Below, piece by piece: positions 1-10,840 of a stretch of DNA of 64,000 bases. The first letter of the stretch is position 1; each line of letters begins with the position of its first letter. The notes below the pieces were generated by a model. It searched no databases and had not been told where the DNA came from. It saw only the letters and a list, made by a program, of their open reading frames with translations. The position numbers and the translations under genes are program-made. The DNA comes from Sorghum bicolor (taxonomy: Eukaryota > Streptophyta > Magnoliopsida > Poales > Poaceae). The stretch spans positions 26,407,258 through 26,471,257 of the forward strand of contig NC_012872.2 in assembly GCF_000003195.3 (NCBI RefSeq), given 5' to 3'.

Positions 1-950
1 AGAAGTCCACATGGGCAGACTTAGTCTAGACACCACGTCTACACTAATTCTACTACTCTAGACCTAGCTAAGGTTTCAAGCACTACACACAAGGCAAAGC
101 AATGTGCTAGATAGGCCAGTTGTATACATAAAATAAACTAAGACAAAAAGTAAATACTGGAAGTACTCAGATGAAAGGCAACTAGAAGGAAGACTTACTA
201 GAAGACAAGCATCCGCTAAGGCGCTCCTGGAAGAAGACTCCCAACAAGCCGGGACTCCTCCTCGGGGAACTCCTCACTCTATTCCCTCTATTCTCACACT
301 TAGCTAAGAGTAGCTCTTCCTAAGATACATCATGCTTAACTAGGCTCTCTAAGGGGGTATTTATAGCGGGAGATGGAGTAGGGGCTACTCCAGCACCACA
401 TCAGCGATCCGCGTGCTCCTTCTTCTCCACCGTTGGATCAAACCGACCTTGGAGCCGCCATATGATCAATGGTTGGGAATTTCCATCACATGTTCATCAT
501 GGGGTGTCGGTGGGAGTGAACCGACTTAAGGTGGGCCCACATGACACATCGGTCGACCGACCTATTGCCTCCATGTGGGTCCCACCAATCTTCTAGATGA
601 TGCTGATGTTGGTGGGCGTGTGGGCCATGTGGGGTCCCACCAAGTGTAGGTCGGCCGACCTACACTCTGGGGGGTAGGCCAACCACCTTGCTCCACATGT
701 TGTCCCCACTTGTCATCTTGAATGTTTTGTTGATATGTGGTGGTTTTGGTTCTTGATCATCTTTGTTTCATTTGAGCTTGATGAGGCTTGATTAGTGATT
801 GTTTGCACCTACATCCAAATAATGACATGTACATGTGGAACCAAGTGAATTGTACCTATGTCACTACTTAGTTGCTTGGTGTTATCCCCAAAACTTAACC
901 TTTGTTGATGGTTTTAGTGGTCAAAAATCATAGTGAAAGTTCCGTCAACA
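1..950 (-). mobile_element. Partial 3' LTR of an Athila-like Ty3/gypsy element
   Basis: The right edge is sharp. Read on the minus strand, a G-rich polypurine tract (GTGGGGGATCT, 951-961) is followed at 950 by TGTTGACGGAACTTTCAC, a typical TG-starting LTR. A TATA-like CTATAAATACC lies on the minus strand at about 356-366, so U3 would run from 950 to about 390 and R/U5 from there leftwards. The left LTR end and target duplication fall outside the window. Athila assignment comes from the integrase fragment just upstream and from a similar LTR start (TGTTGACGG) next to an Athila gag at 45298. Confidence 0.7.
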
Positions 951-2026
951 AGATCCCCCACATTTGAGTCTTTACTTGTCCTCGAGTAAAGGTTAGAGAT
1001 AAGTTAAAGATCATGGTGCATATAGTTGTATTCAGGACATAGCTCATGTAAATGGGTTATGTGGTAAGTGTCTAGCAGATTTCCTTGAGCAGTTTATAAG
1101 AGGAACTGTACTAAGACAAAATCAGCTCCCAAACTTCTATTTTTGGTACTTAGAGTTTTCATGATAGTTCAAAAGAAAGCACATAGTTTATTCTGACTCC
1201 TCATTTAACACTCTCTCAAACCTCTGAGTTTGTAAAGCAATCTTACCAAGGCATAACTGTTAGCCCTTCTTGCTGCGTCCTACATCTATCAGGCTTATGT
1301 AGAGCTTGGCAGGGAAAAACAAGGTAGCATATCATGCATTGTATTAATTGTAAAGTCAAAGCAAGGATCTAAGGAGAGGAGTGTCATAGTCCGAGGTCAA
1401 GATGTGCAAGTGTGTGTGTTATGAGAATGATGACTAGATAGCTCCTTTATTGACTTTGCTCTATCTATTTCTTTGTTTCTATGAGACAAGGCTAGCATTT
1501 TTTAGCCTATGCTTTTGTGTCTCATCTATATTTAACCCTTAGAGAGAGATTCTACACTATTGAGCACATGGAGCATCTATATTTGTGGGATGGAATGGGA
1601 TGTTGCATGCTCCCAGTGTAGGAGTGGCAAGAAATGGGGTGTGTGCGATCTTGATCTTAGGACTATGACAAAAACTCTCACTATGATCTACATGATTTGA
1701 GCAAACTCAATACATATGCAAGCTACACACAAGGGTTGTTTCAGACATACATATTTTGGCTCTGGTAGGAATCTCATTACTAATGAGTGAATAAAACTAT
1801 GGTTTCATGATATTTAAAATAAACTATGTGTCACATATGGATCTTTAAATGCCAAAACTCAAGTTAATCTTGTGAATTAAATTTCATTTTAAACATTTAG
1901 AGTAGAGGATGGAAAAGTAAGGACGAGAGGAAGTAAGCGATGCAAACCAGACACGAAAATGTAGGTCATCGTGTTGATGCTAGCTAGTGGGCCCAAGGTC
2001 ACCAGGTGGGGTCGACCGACCCTACC
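951..2026 (-). other. Non-coding 3' internal region of the Athila-like element
   Basis: This is the stretch between the integrase C-terminus and the 3' LTR. It opens at 951 with the polypurine tract and is otherwise AT-rich, with no convincing ORF on either strand. Athila-type elements normally carry an extra ORF here. None is recognisable, so this copy is either deleted for it or too decayed. Confidence 0.5.
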
Positions 2027-2522
2027 CTAGTGTGCCCAGGGTGGCCCCTGTATTCCCCTCAATGCGTGGAGTGTTGCCGTGACGTCCGTCTTCCGGATGG
2101 TGCAAAACCTACGGTCGACCGACCCAACTTTTGGGTCGATATTAGGCGTGTCAACTCGGGTCTGTGCTCCTAACCAAATTGCGTGCTTCGTTTCGTCCAG
2201 AGATGACATTGGGTGGATCGCCGCTCCCCCACACTCGAGATTTTCTACGTTCTTAAAGACGTTGCCATTGTTGTCCTGAAGCGTTACGGCTCCATGTGTT
2301 GTGGCATCGATCACCAGATATGGGCCCTCCCACTTGCTTCTCAGCTTCCCATGGCCAAAAATTTTGACCTTAGAGTTGAACAAAAGAACCTTGTTCCTAG
2401 GATGAAACTCTTTTTGCTTGATTCGCTTATCATGCCATCTTTTGGTTCTTTCCTTGTAGATTCTGGCATTGTGATACGCTTTCTCTCTCTATTCTCGTTT
2501 TGTTCCTCCTTATTATCAACGT
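2027..2522 (-). pseudogene. Ty3/gypsy integrase C-terminal fragment (Athila-like)
   Basis: An open stretch on the minus strand gives the C-terminus of a gypsy integrase. A basic segment (KERTKRWHDKRI) leads into the GPY/F-type module, with the motif GKLRSKWEGPYLV near 2340, then a tail with TTHGAVTLQ. The frame stays open upstream of the first methionine (2383) to about 2522, where homology stops at the junction with the plus-strand gag relic. Everything 5' of this (gag, protease, RT, RNase H, integrase core) is absent. The integrase joined element cDNA to the host chromosome. This remnant lacks the catalytic core and must be inactive. Confidence 0.8.
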
Positions 2523-2557
2523 AATTTACATCTTAAACTGCAAACTTTAGAATAAGG

Positions 2558-3763
2558 AGATAAAAGTGTAGAAGCATACTATCAACAATTGCTTATTGGT
2601 TTAGCACGTTGTGGTGTACATGAAGATGATGCTGATGCTGGTGCTAGTGCTAGATTCTTTGGTGGTTTAAATCATGATATCCAGAACATTCTTGATTACA
2701 AAGAATGGCATAATTTTTCTCAATTGTATCATCTTGGTATAAAGGCAGAACGTGAAGTACATGGACGCAAGCAACACCAGACTTTCAGGTCTAATAATGG
2801 GAGAAATTTTCAGCAGCGTTCCGAGCCAGAGACGCTCGCACCTGCATTTCTCTACTGGGGTAAGTAAATTGTCTAATGTGCAGCCCCCACAGCTGAAGAA
2901 AGGTGCCACTCTGCGTGCTTCCACTAGTTCCTCTTCACCCAACGCTAAAATCATTTGCCATCGATGCAAAGGCATGGGACATGTCATGAAGGATTGTCCC
3001 AGTCGTCGCGCTTTCATTGCTATCGAGGATGGATATGTAAGTGCTAGTGATGTTGAAGATGATTTAGCCCTTGCTGCTAACATTGCTGCAGATTCCACTG
3101 AGGGTGATCAAGACACGGAGACCATCGCCATTGACTCTGTTACTGCCTCCGCGGGCTATCCAAGCCTTCTTGTGCAGTGTGTGTTGACTTCACGTGTGGT
3201 GCATGAAGAAGATAAGCAGATCCAACGCCACAATTTGTTCCACATATATCTTATTGTGCAGGGTTGTCGTGTTCTCACCATCATTGATAGTGGGAGTTGC
3301 AACAACTTGGTGTGTTCAGATTTGGTTGAGAAGCTTGGCTTACCCACACGACAACATTCATATCCATATAAACTTCAATGGTTCAATAATAGTGGTAAGA
3401 CTAAGGTAACTAAATCAGCCCGCATTAGTTTCTTCACATGTTGTTATCATGATACTATTGATTTTGACGTTGTGCCTATGCAAGCTTATTCAATTTTGTT
3501 AGGACGTCCATGGGAATTTGATACAGATGCTATACACCATGGTAGAACTAATACATACACTTTCATACATAAGAACAAGAACATTACATTGCTGCCTTTG
3601 TCACCAATGGATATTGTTAAACATGCTAAAGAGATCCACAATAAACCTTCCACATACATTGATACAAATAATGAAAATAAGTTACATGGAGGTGCTTTAC
3701 TTGCTACAACTTCTACTACTGCTGCGTTATGTGATAATTCATGTAACAGAACCGTTCCATTTA
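2558..3763 (+). pseudogene. Ty3/gypsy gag-protease relic, frameshifted and split
   Basis: The first part (2558 to about 2865) encodes the end of a gag capsid region, with RFFGGLNHDIQNILDYKEW and KAEREVHGR. A +1/-1 shift near 2860 moves the homology into another frame, which holds one CCHC zinc knuckle (CHRCKGMGHVMKDC, about 2957-2998). After an acidic linker comes a retropepsin-like protease, with IIDSGSCNN at about 3280-3306 (the D-S-G active site) and ILLGRPWEFD at about 3500. The zinc knuckle binds genomic RNA and the protease matures the polyprotein. The frame is cut at 3763 by the LTR insertion, flanked by ATTTA on both sides. Downstream coding resumes at 8240. RT, RNase H and integrase are missing. 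The clade is not assigned. Confidence 0.8.
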
Positions 3764-6700
3764 TAAGAATTCAAGTGAATTAGCGACCATGAGAGTAGTC
3801 AAGCCAATGGACTTGAACCCATATAAACCCGGTAGTCCGACGAAACCTCAAAAGATCTCGATTCAACCAACATACAACAAATACTGTGCTTGATCAAGCA
3901 TGTCCATCACAGATTACAGACATTCATCACAGAACATAGTTTTACAAATACATCGGAGTTCACATAAGTTATTACAACATAGTTCAGTAGCGGAAGCAAA
4001 GTAGTTTTGAAACAACACGCACTTAGTTTAATTACATGCCAGCTTCATGATCAACCCAACAAAAGCACAACTGAAGGTATGAGAGGTGATCTTGCCTGAG
4101 ATCTATTCATCATCCGCAGCTGGATGGTGACAGTTAGCACAATAGCTGTGGTACACAACATCATCTGCAACAAGGGTAAATAAAACCCTGAGTACGAGAA
4201 TGTACTCAGCTAGACTTACCTGTCATAAACCAAAAATAAAGTGACACCAAGGAGTATGCAAGGCTAATATCTGTGGACTGGTTTGACTCTCATTTTGCAT
4301 AAAAAGCTTTAGTTTTATGTAAGACATTTAAACATTTTCAGCAGCAAGTTCATTACTTAAAGCAGCTATCCACTAGATTAGCACCTGTTCTAAGCATACA
4401 CTTGAGTATTAAGCATCACAATAATAACCATATCTAGATTATCACATAGCCATCAACATTCTCATCATAACTATCAAGTTTATTTAGTGAGTTCTACGTT
4501 GCCACTGCTCGAGTCAAGTTCTCACTATTCAGGAGAGACGGCGATTCGAATCGATTCCTATCCAGTTGGAGGGGTATTCCTAGCACTCACCCAAGCATAC
4601 CTCATGAGGGCAGCTCGGATCACCTTTAGCATAACTCCAGACCAATTCTCGGGTCCGTACAGCGCCACACCTCCAGGGACCGCCAATCTGCCAGGGTCAG
4701 GACTCTAACCTCACTCCTCGGTCTTACGCCATTGACTCCCCGCACATACTTGCTACCAACCGGGGTGCGCACTTAAACCGAACGGGGTATCCGGCCGGAG
4801 ATGCACTCGTAGGCTTCGTGGTCGGAACGACTTATCCGGCCCACTAAGTGTTAGGCATGCGTTCAACATGACATGAGGACGTACAGCGAATCGGTCCTTA
4901 AACGACACAGACGGGGATAGATTCACACCCAAGACTTCCATGCCTTGTTGCTGCACTATCGTCATCCCGCCCGGTCTCAAATTCATTATCAGCACATTGT
5001 TATTTCCACGATAGCAAATATAGCCAACCGTGATCGAGTATCCACCTATCTCTCGTAGGTGACAGGAAATCACTCGGCTTCTACCGAGCTAAGCATAGAT
5101 GAGCATTATTTCGATCCTAGACCTATTTAGGTAAGGTATAAGGTGGACAAGGTAGTCATTATGCAGCAAGGGTGTCATATCAATGCCTAACACTTAATGC
5201 AACAATACATAACTATAATAATTGACAGCTGGACATGGTAACAAAATAATAGGAGTCTTATAATGCTTCGGGGCTTGCCTTCAACGTAGGTGGAAGGACG
5301 GTGGTCGGGACACTCCGGTAGATCCTCCTCCTCAGCTCCTTCCCCTTGAGGTGGCTCCCTCTGCTGCTCCTCCGGCTCTGGTGGTGCGAACTCCAGGACC
5401 GTCACGCCCTTCGGTACACCTATGTATGCATGACAAGGCGATAAATATAGAGAATGCACATACGATGCACGGTGTCATAATGATAAGCCAAAGGAACATA
5501 ACACAAGGTGCACACATAAGCATAAGCTTCTAAGATTAAGAGGATCACGAACTAACAGTAAGTGCATACTTCTTCTCTGGTAGAGAGGCTAACTAGACAA
5601 GCAATCAACCTTGGCTACTCATACTTAGTAACTGGTGCTATGGACAGACTGGGTAGTCAAGAGTTTTAGCTATAACTTAGTCATCAGTTGTCCAAACTAA
5701 GCAATTAGACACTTTCTGAAAAGCTTAACAAATTTTCTACAATTCACTTTTAAATACCCCAGAAGGATTCCCAACCGAAATATGCTGAAACAGGCAAAGT
5801 TTGCTGGATGCCCTGAAAAATCCAGAGAGCAAGCACTTCGCAGCAACTTCTAGCAACAGTCATAACTCTTAAACTACTTAGCCAAATGTCATGAAATTTG
5901 GACACAAAGTAGATAAGTAAGTTAGCTACAAGTTTGTTGTAAACAAGTTTTCAAGAAAACTTCATTGTCAAGTAAAACTTAAGCAATTGCTATCAGCTAC
6001 ACAGAGTATGCTCTAGGCAAGGCATAATTAGCAAAATAATATTTTAACACATACTAAGGATGCAACAATGGTTCAAACCAAAGGCACCAGTGGCTAGAGC
6101 ATGTCTAAGAACACCATAAAACATCATGGCAAGGTTTAAACTCATTTATATCATCACCTTTTCTATTTAATTAATTATTAAGATGATTTAATGAGCATGC
6201 AACACAAGTGCTCCAAACATTACCACAAAATTACAGCAAGCTATCTAGGCTACCACAAGGCTACTGTAAAAGTTTCAAGGCTCTTGCACATGCAGATTGT
6301 GAGGTACAAAAATAACAAGCTAACAATAGCATTAAAGGCATAAATGTGAAACCCTATCAAAAAGTGTCAAACAACAGATTTCAGTTTTTTCTTAGCTTGG
6401 TTTACACATTATTACATCACTCAGCAAGTTTCATCACAAATGGAGTTATAATCTATTTATTAAAAATACCACAAGAAACTCCTATTTACACAATAAATAT
6501 TTATAACTTCACCAACAGTGATCCAAAAATCATGATAAATTTATCCGAGCCTATTCATGTCATAAATAACACTTTCCTTAATTTGCATGGCCATAGAACT
6601 TACAGATCTCAAGATATAATTACCTTCTATTTAACAAAGATTAAATTATATCTATTTAGTTCTGCAAAAACATGGTATGTTTCATATTTTTAATAATAAC

Positions 6701-8239
6701 TAGACTAACTCAAGAACCTAACAAAATTGGAATCATTCCATTTGGATTTGCCTAACTCAAGTTATGATTTTTACAAAAATAGCTCAGAATCTGCAAAACA
6801 GTGAACAGAGGGGAGAGAAAGGCATTGGCTGGCAGGGGACCCACTGGTCTGCGGGACCCGCTCGATAAGAGCTCGTCGCCGGGGAATCTCGACGACGGCG
6901 AGGTCTCGGTCGAATCCAAGGGCATCTACGTGTTCCTCGCACCAAGGCGAACACGTTGACCTACTTAGCTCACGCTCTACTAGACTCTAGGGTGCTCGCC
7001 GTCGAGAATGGAGGAGCGGCGGCGCTGCGCGGCGTTACGCCGGCGAACCGAGGCAATGGCAACTCAGTAGAGGTTGCGGATGAGCATTAGGGAAGCAGGG
7101 CGAAGTTGTAGGACGAAGAATCACGGCCAGAGGTGAACCAGAGAGGTCTGGCCACGTGGCCGGGGATCTCTATGAACTCCGGCGAGGTGGAGCTCGCGAC
7201 GCAGTTGGCAATGCGACCTCACCGGTGCTCGGCTAAGGAAAAGAGGTGGACGTCGAGGTAGAGGATGTCGCGGCAAAGCAGCTCGGCTCGGGATGTGGTG
7301 GTGTGGCCGGGAGAGCTCACCGAAGCGCGGCGGAGATCGCCGAGGCGATGGCGGAGGGAAATGTGGTGCTCTGAGTGAGTGGAGGTCGCGTTTGAGGCGT
7401 CCATGCGGTGCGTGGCGACTTGTGGACGATGTTGGGGCTGACAGGCAGAGTCGTCGATGGCGTACGGTCGCCACCTGGCCGGACACGTGGTGGCAGACGG
7501 CGTCTGTCCAAACTGAATCGGTGTCTGAAACCCCCGATCGCAGTGACTGAAACGCGATGTTCGTCGACATTTTACTCTCGATTCACTCGATGGTTTTGGC
7601 TCAGATTTGTTCCATTGGATAGAGCTACACGAGGTCTACAAGATTGCTTAAAGGATCAAGGTCTGGTTCGGCCTAGATTTCAAACTACAAAGCTCCCAAG
7701 TACCCTAAGTGCAAACGGTGTCGATTCTGACTTAGGAAAATTTGGCTAAATGTGGAAACAGCTCTGATTTTTTCCTTGTGAGCTAAGTTTGAGTGCGTTC
7801 CATGCATTTTCATAAAAAGTCACCAACATAACTTTTGTAGCTTATAAAATTTACTACAACTTTGCTTTAGTTGTCATTTACATGCAAAGTCTCTAACACT
7901 GGTTTCATAAAATATATTTGAAAAGAGGTTTAGGGGGTCAACTAGGTCAACCTAGGGTTAACCATGACTTAGGGGCATTTTTGGGTAAAACCTCCAATAC
8001 AAACTTTGTTAAAAATGGTATTCTAAACCTGATTAAAGTATTTTGGAAGACAATGTGCACTTATATGTATTGGTCACACCTTACCTTCACATATAGCAAG
8101 TCATATAAGCAATTCAATCACCTAGTGTACACACCAAATGACATGTGATCATGGTATGATGCTCATGGATGAGTATGATGATGCTTATGTGGATGCAATG
8201 CTCATGGTTAACATGAAAGCTAACACTAGGAGTGTTACA
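3764..8239 (-). mobile_element. Long LTR (probable solo LTR) of Del/Tekay-like type, copy A
   Basis: Read on the minus strand this starts at 8239 with TGTAACACTCCTAGTGTTAG and ends at 3764. The host gag-protease relic flanks it, with ATTTA at 3759-3763 and again at 8240-8244, a 5-bp target duplication. The far end reads ...GAATTCTTA instead of the expected ...CA, explainable by one C-to-T change. Sequence resembles copy B (10249-14777) over much of its length and matches the first ~730 bp of the LTR at 35330. It contains no gag or pol, so a solo LTR is the simplest reading. The Del/Tekay label rests on general resemblance (TGTAACAC start, TGAGTAC...GTACTCAG segment, GC-rich leader) and is an inference. 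Confidence 0.6.
5187..5420 (-). CDS. Small conserved ORF inside long LTR copy A
   Basis: On the minus strand an AG acceptor-like site (CATACATAG) precedes an open frame starting GVPKGVTVLEF. It continues through a proline/glutamate-rich stretch and ends with ECPDHRPSTYVEGKPRSII. The same layout appears in copy B at 13224-13408. Similarity is strongest at the start (G-V/A-P) and the end (EC-P-x-H...GKPRS). Neither has its own start codon, so it would be a downstream exon of a spliced transcript. Function is unknown. It may be a real but uncharacterised LTR-encoded peptide or a conserved non-coding stretch that happens to be open. Confidence 0.35.
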   Translation of the reverse strand, partial: GVPKGVTVLEFAPPEPEEQQREPPQGEGAEEEDLPECPDHRPSTYVEGKPRSIIRLLLFCYHVQLSIIIVMYCCIKC

Positions 8240-8661
8240 ATTTAGATGCACCTTGTTATACTATGCTTTGTCAACCTATTATGTCCTGTGCATTGCCTGC
8301 TGTCACTAACCTTTTGCAGGAGTTTGTTGATGGGGAAGAGTCGAGGACGACTCCAATTCTAGAAGGACGGGATGATGAAGACATTGCCAAGATGGATTCG
8401 AGAACGACTCCAATTCAAGAAGGGGAGGATGATGAGGACATCGCCATGCTGGATACGTTGACACCATCATCTTTTCCAAGATGCAATTCATCTCCAACTC
8501 ATCTACCACGTCACTCTCGGATTCAGCAAACACGTCGTCAGTGTTTTGATCATAACTTCTTCATACGACACCAAAATAGAGTGATCTTGGACTCGTTGGA
8601 AAGGGGACAACGACGCCGTCATTTTGGATCTGGTCCTAGCTCCAGATCCTTTGTGGATTAA
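8240..8661 (+). pseudogene. Gypsy polyprotein linker fused to C-terminal tail (internally deleted)
   Basis: Directly after the LTR insertion the frame reads ...ALPAVTNLLQEF, the segment that normally lies between protease and reverse transcriptase. It then jumps within a few codons to SRTTPI-EG-DDEDIA, a sequence typical of the extreme C-terminus of such polyproteins, and stops at 8659-8661. The entire RT-RNase H-integrase block is therefore deleted. The tail unit is present twice in tandem. Relative to the protease side, reconnecting across the ATTTA duplication needs a frameshift, so this is a dead or non-autonomous copy. Confidence 0.65.
8341..8454 (+). repeat. 57-bp tandem duplication in the polyprotein tail
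   Basis: Two adjacent 57-bp units (8341-8397 and 8398-8454) each encode 19 residues beginning SRTTPI and ending DDEDIA plus a short spacer. The units differ at several silent and replacement positions and keep the frame. Confidence 0.85.
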
Positions 8662-9241
8662 TTGTTATGTCCATGACAAGGTGTTGTGTCTCCTATTTTG
8701 GGCCAACTTGGTCATGCATCGAATTCGGGCCTTAAGCTCATGTTGTGGGCGCCTCCCCCTGGTCGTCTCCAACCCTTGGTCACTTCTCCTTTATATTCCA
8801 TGCAGCCACCACTGTTTAGACTTGGGTTTTTTTAGAGTTTAGTTTTCCATCGAGAAACTGAATCGTTCATTGTAACTGTGGTGACAAATCCTTTTACAGT
8901 GATCCAGGGCCCTCGTTCTTGATCTCCTCCACTATGTCGATTAGTCCTTTGGAACTGTGTTCTTGAATCCTCATTTCAATATTTGCACCATTCATATCTG
9001 CAATTTCAGATTGCGTGTTTATACTTTCTTGCTCGTGCTCTTCGTTTCGCTTGCAGTAAAAGTCTTCTAGGTGAGGTCAATCAAGTTGTGCTTGGTTGAT
9101 AACTAACGGAGCAGTGGTGTAACGGTTGCAGGGTTCAAATCATGTTGATTTGAAGCCGGATCGCCAATGTCGAGTTCTGCACATTCGAATTTACCATTAC
9201 CTCTCGGAAGATTGGGCCTGACCCTCATTAGTACTCGTAGC
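8662..9241 (+). other. Probable 3' untranslated/LTR sequence of the gypsy relic
   Basis: No ORF of note is present. The position after the polyprotein stop and the pyrimidine-rich, promoter-like composition (a TTTATATTCC segment near 8790) suggest the 3' LTR of the gag-protease relic. I could not find a clean polypurine tract or both LTR ends. The stretch ends where the next element's LTR begins at 9242. Confidence 0.35.
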
Positions 9242-9975
9242 TGTTGATGCAAAAATAGATCTACAAACACAAAGGGCTAATACCCGATTCAAATGTTGAG
9301 GCGTGTCAGCCAATTTAGCCTAGCAATTGGCAAAGGAGATAACTTGAATACTTTGGTCCCGACAACAGCGATGCACTCGGATGCCACGACCAAGAGATAC
9401 TCACGCGGAACTCGAGAATTCGCCGAGTATTGCTCGATGAATCCGTAAGAACTCGTAAAGAAAAGAAAATATGCGAGTTGACGAAGTCGTCGAAAAAGTA
9501 GATGTAATAGTAGATGTCAAAGTTGTGTACGATATTGATTGATTGTCCTCTTACATTGCTGCTAGGCCCATATTTATACTCTATCCTAAAGAGTTACAAC
9601 CGTATACGACTAGGATTTAATTCTAAACTATATAGGATTCGTACATAAAACAAACCCTAACAAATATGGAAAATAACTACCTATCTATCCAGGTGATCGG
9701 CATATCACTGCTGTCTTCCTAGCGACCCCCACACCTTCCTTTATCGTCATCGGCACATGCCCTGCATCTCTTTCAAAATCTCCCATACCTTTCCTCATCT
9801 GCATCGGCAATGATCGGCAACTACCGCCAGACTTAGCAACATCTTCCTCTTGTTGTCCTGTCATCGGCATCATTGGCTAACGGCAATCTCCATATCAGCC
9901 AGACACATTACCTCTTTGACTGCCGATCCAAGCTTCACTGACTATCCCGATTCGTATCCAAAAATGGTGTCAACA
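9242..9975 (-). mobile_element. 3' LTR of a minus-strand Ty3/gypsy element carrying the plant-mobile-domain ORF
   Basis: The left edge is TGTTGATGCAAAAATAG (9242). The right edge, read on the minus strand, is TGTTGACACCATTTTTGG starting at 9975. Immediately upstream on that strand (9976-9990) is a purine tract, AATTGGGGGCATG. A TATA-like AGTATAAATATGG lies on the minus strand near 9570-9582. Length is 734 bp. The orientation places the element's internal region to the right, where the antisense ORF at 15146 is found. That is the arrangement described for Tat-lineage elements with additional antisense ORFs. The other LTR is not in view. Confidence 0.65.
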
Positions 9976-10248
9976 CATGCCCCCAATTTCGGAGTATGAA
10001 ATCATTAATGCTCCGAAATTCTCTCCTGATAATGACGACCTTTTCACAATTATTTCCTTCTGGTAACAATTAACTATCAAATCCAAACAACCTTAATTCT
10101 GACCTCCAGTAAATACCTTGAATCTCTCAACCACTCAAACCAAATCTCATAAAAACACGCTCATCGGCAACTGTTCTGTTAGGGTTGACTGCCGATGGAC
10201 CGACCAAAAGATCGTGTACAGTGGAATATCTCCTAAAATCATGATTGC
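9976..10248 (-). other. Polypurine tract and start of the internal region, cut by LTR copy B
   Basis: The tract next to the LTR (9976-9990 on the minus strand) would prime plus-strand DNA synthesis. The following 250 bp show no coding potential. The segment ends with ATTGC (10244-10248), which recurs at 14778-14782 after the inserted LTR, where the internal region resumes. Confidence 0.55.
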
Positions 10249-10754
10249 TGTAACACCCCAGTGTTATGGTTGCATAAATCACATGCATAACATGAGCATT
10301 ATCATCTACTCAAGCATAGCATGATCATCATCTACCTTGAGCCATGTCATTTTATGCTTAAGTGTGCTTTAACTTGTTTAATCGTGTTTCCTATGCTTGT
10401 GTTGGTGTGTACCATGCTTATATGTGTGTGCTATGTCTTGGTAATTAGCTTATCTATGCTTAACTCAACCTTAGGAACAATGTTCATGTTGATCACTTCT
10501 CCAAAATAATTACTTAAGTCATACTTACAAGTATAGGCCCTAGAAACCTCTTTTGCTTAGGCTTTTAAAAAGTGTTTCATAAATTATTTGCATGTCAAAC
10601 CTTTGTACAGCAAAGTTGTAGAAATTTTTTGAAGGAACAAAAGTTGTTTTATGGCCATCTCATGAAAATGACCACAACTAGCTCAAAAGTGACCCACAAG
10701 GCAGATTTGGGGCTTTTTCCAACACCTAGAAAAATTTTCTAAGTCTGGGGACGC

Positions 10755-10840
10755 TGCAGTTTGCTTGATCGATTTTGAAAACATCATATCTTTCAAATGC
10801 AGTTTGCTTGATCGATTTTGAAAACATCATATCTTTCAAA
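10755..10840 (+). repeat. 43-bp perfect tandem duplication in LTR copy B
   Basis: The unit starting TGCAGTTTGCTTGATCGATT occurs at 10755-10797 and again at 10798-10840 without a mismatch. A recent slippage or unequal-exchange event is likely, since the surrounding LTR is well diverged from copy A. Confidence 0.9.

Noticed and set aside
6346..6693. 115-residue plus-strand frame in LTR copy A
   Set aside because: AT-rich LTR sequence with no domain, and not conserved in copy B at the matching place.
7121..7749. Overlapping frames on both strands in a GC-rich patch
   Set aside because: GC-rich leader of LTR copy A, where stops are rare on both strands; no frame is preferred or conserved.
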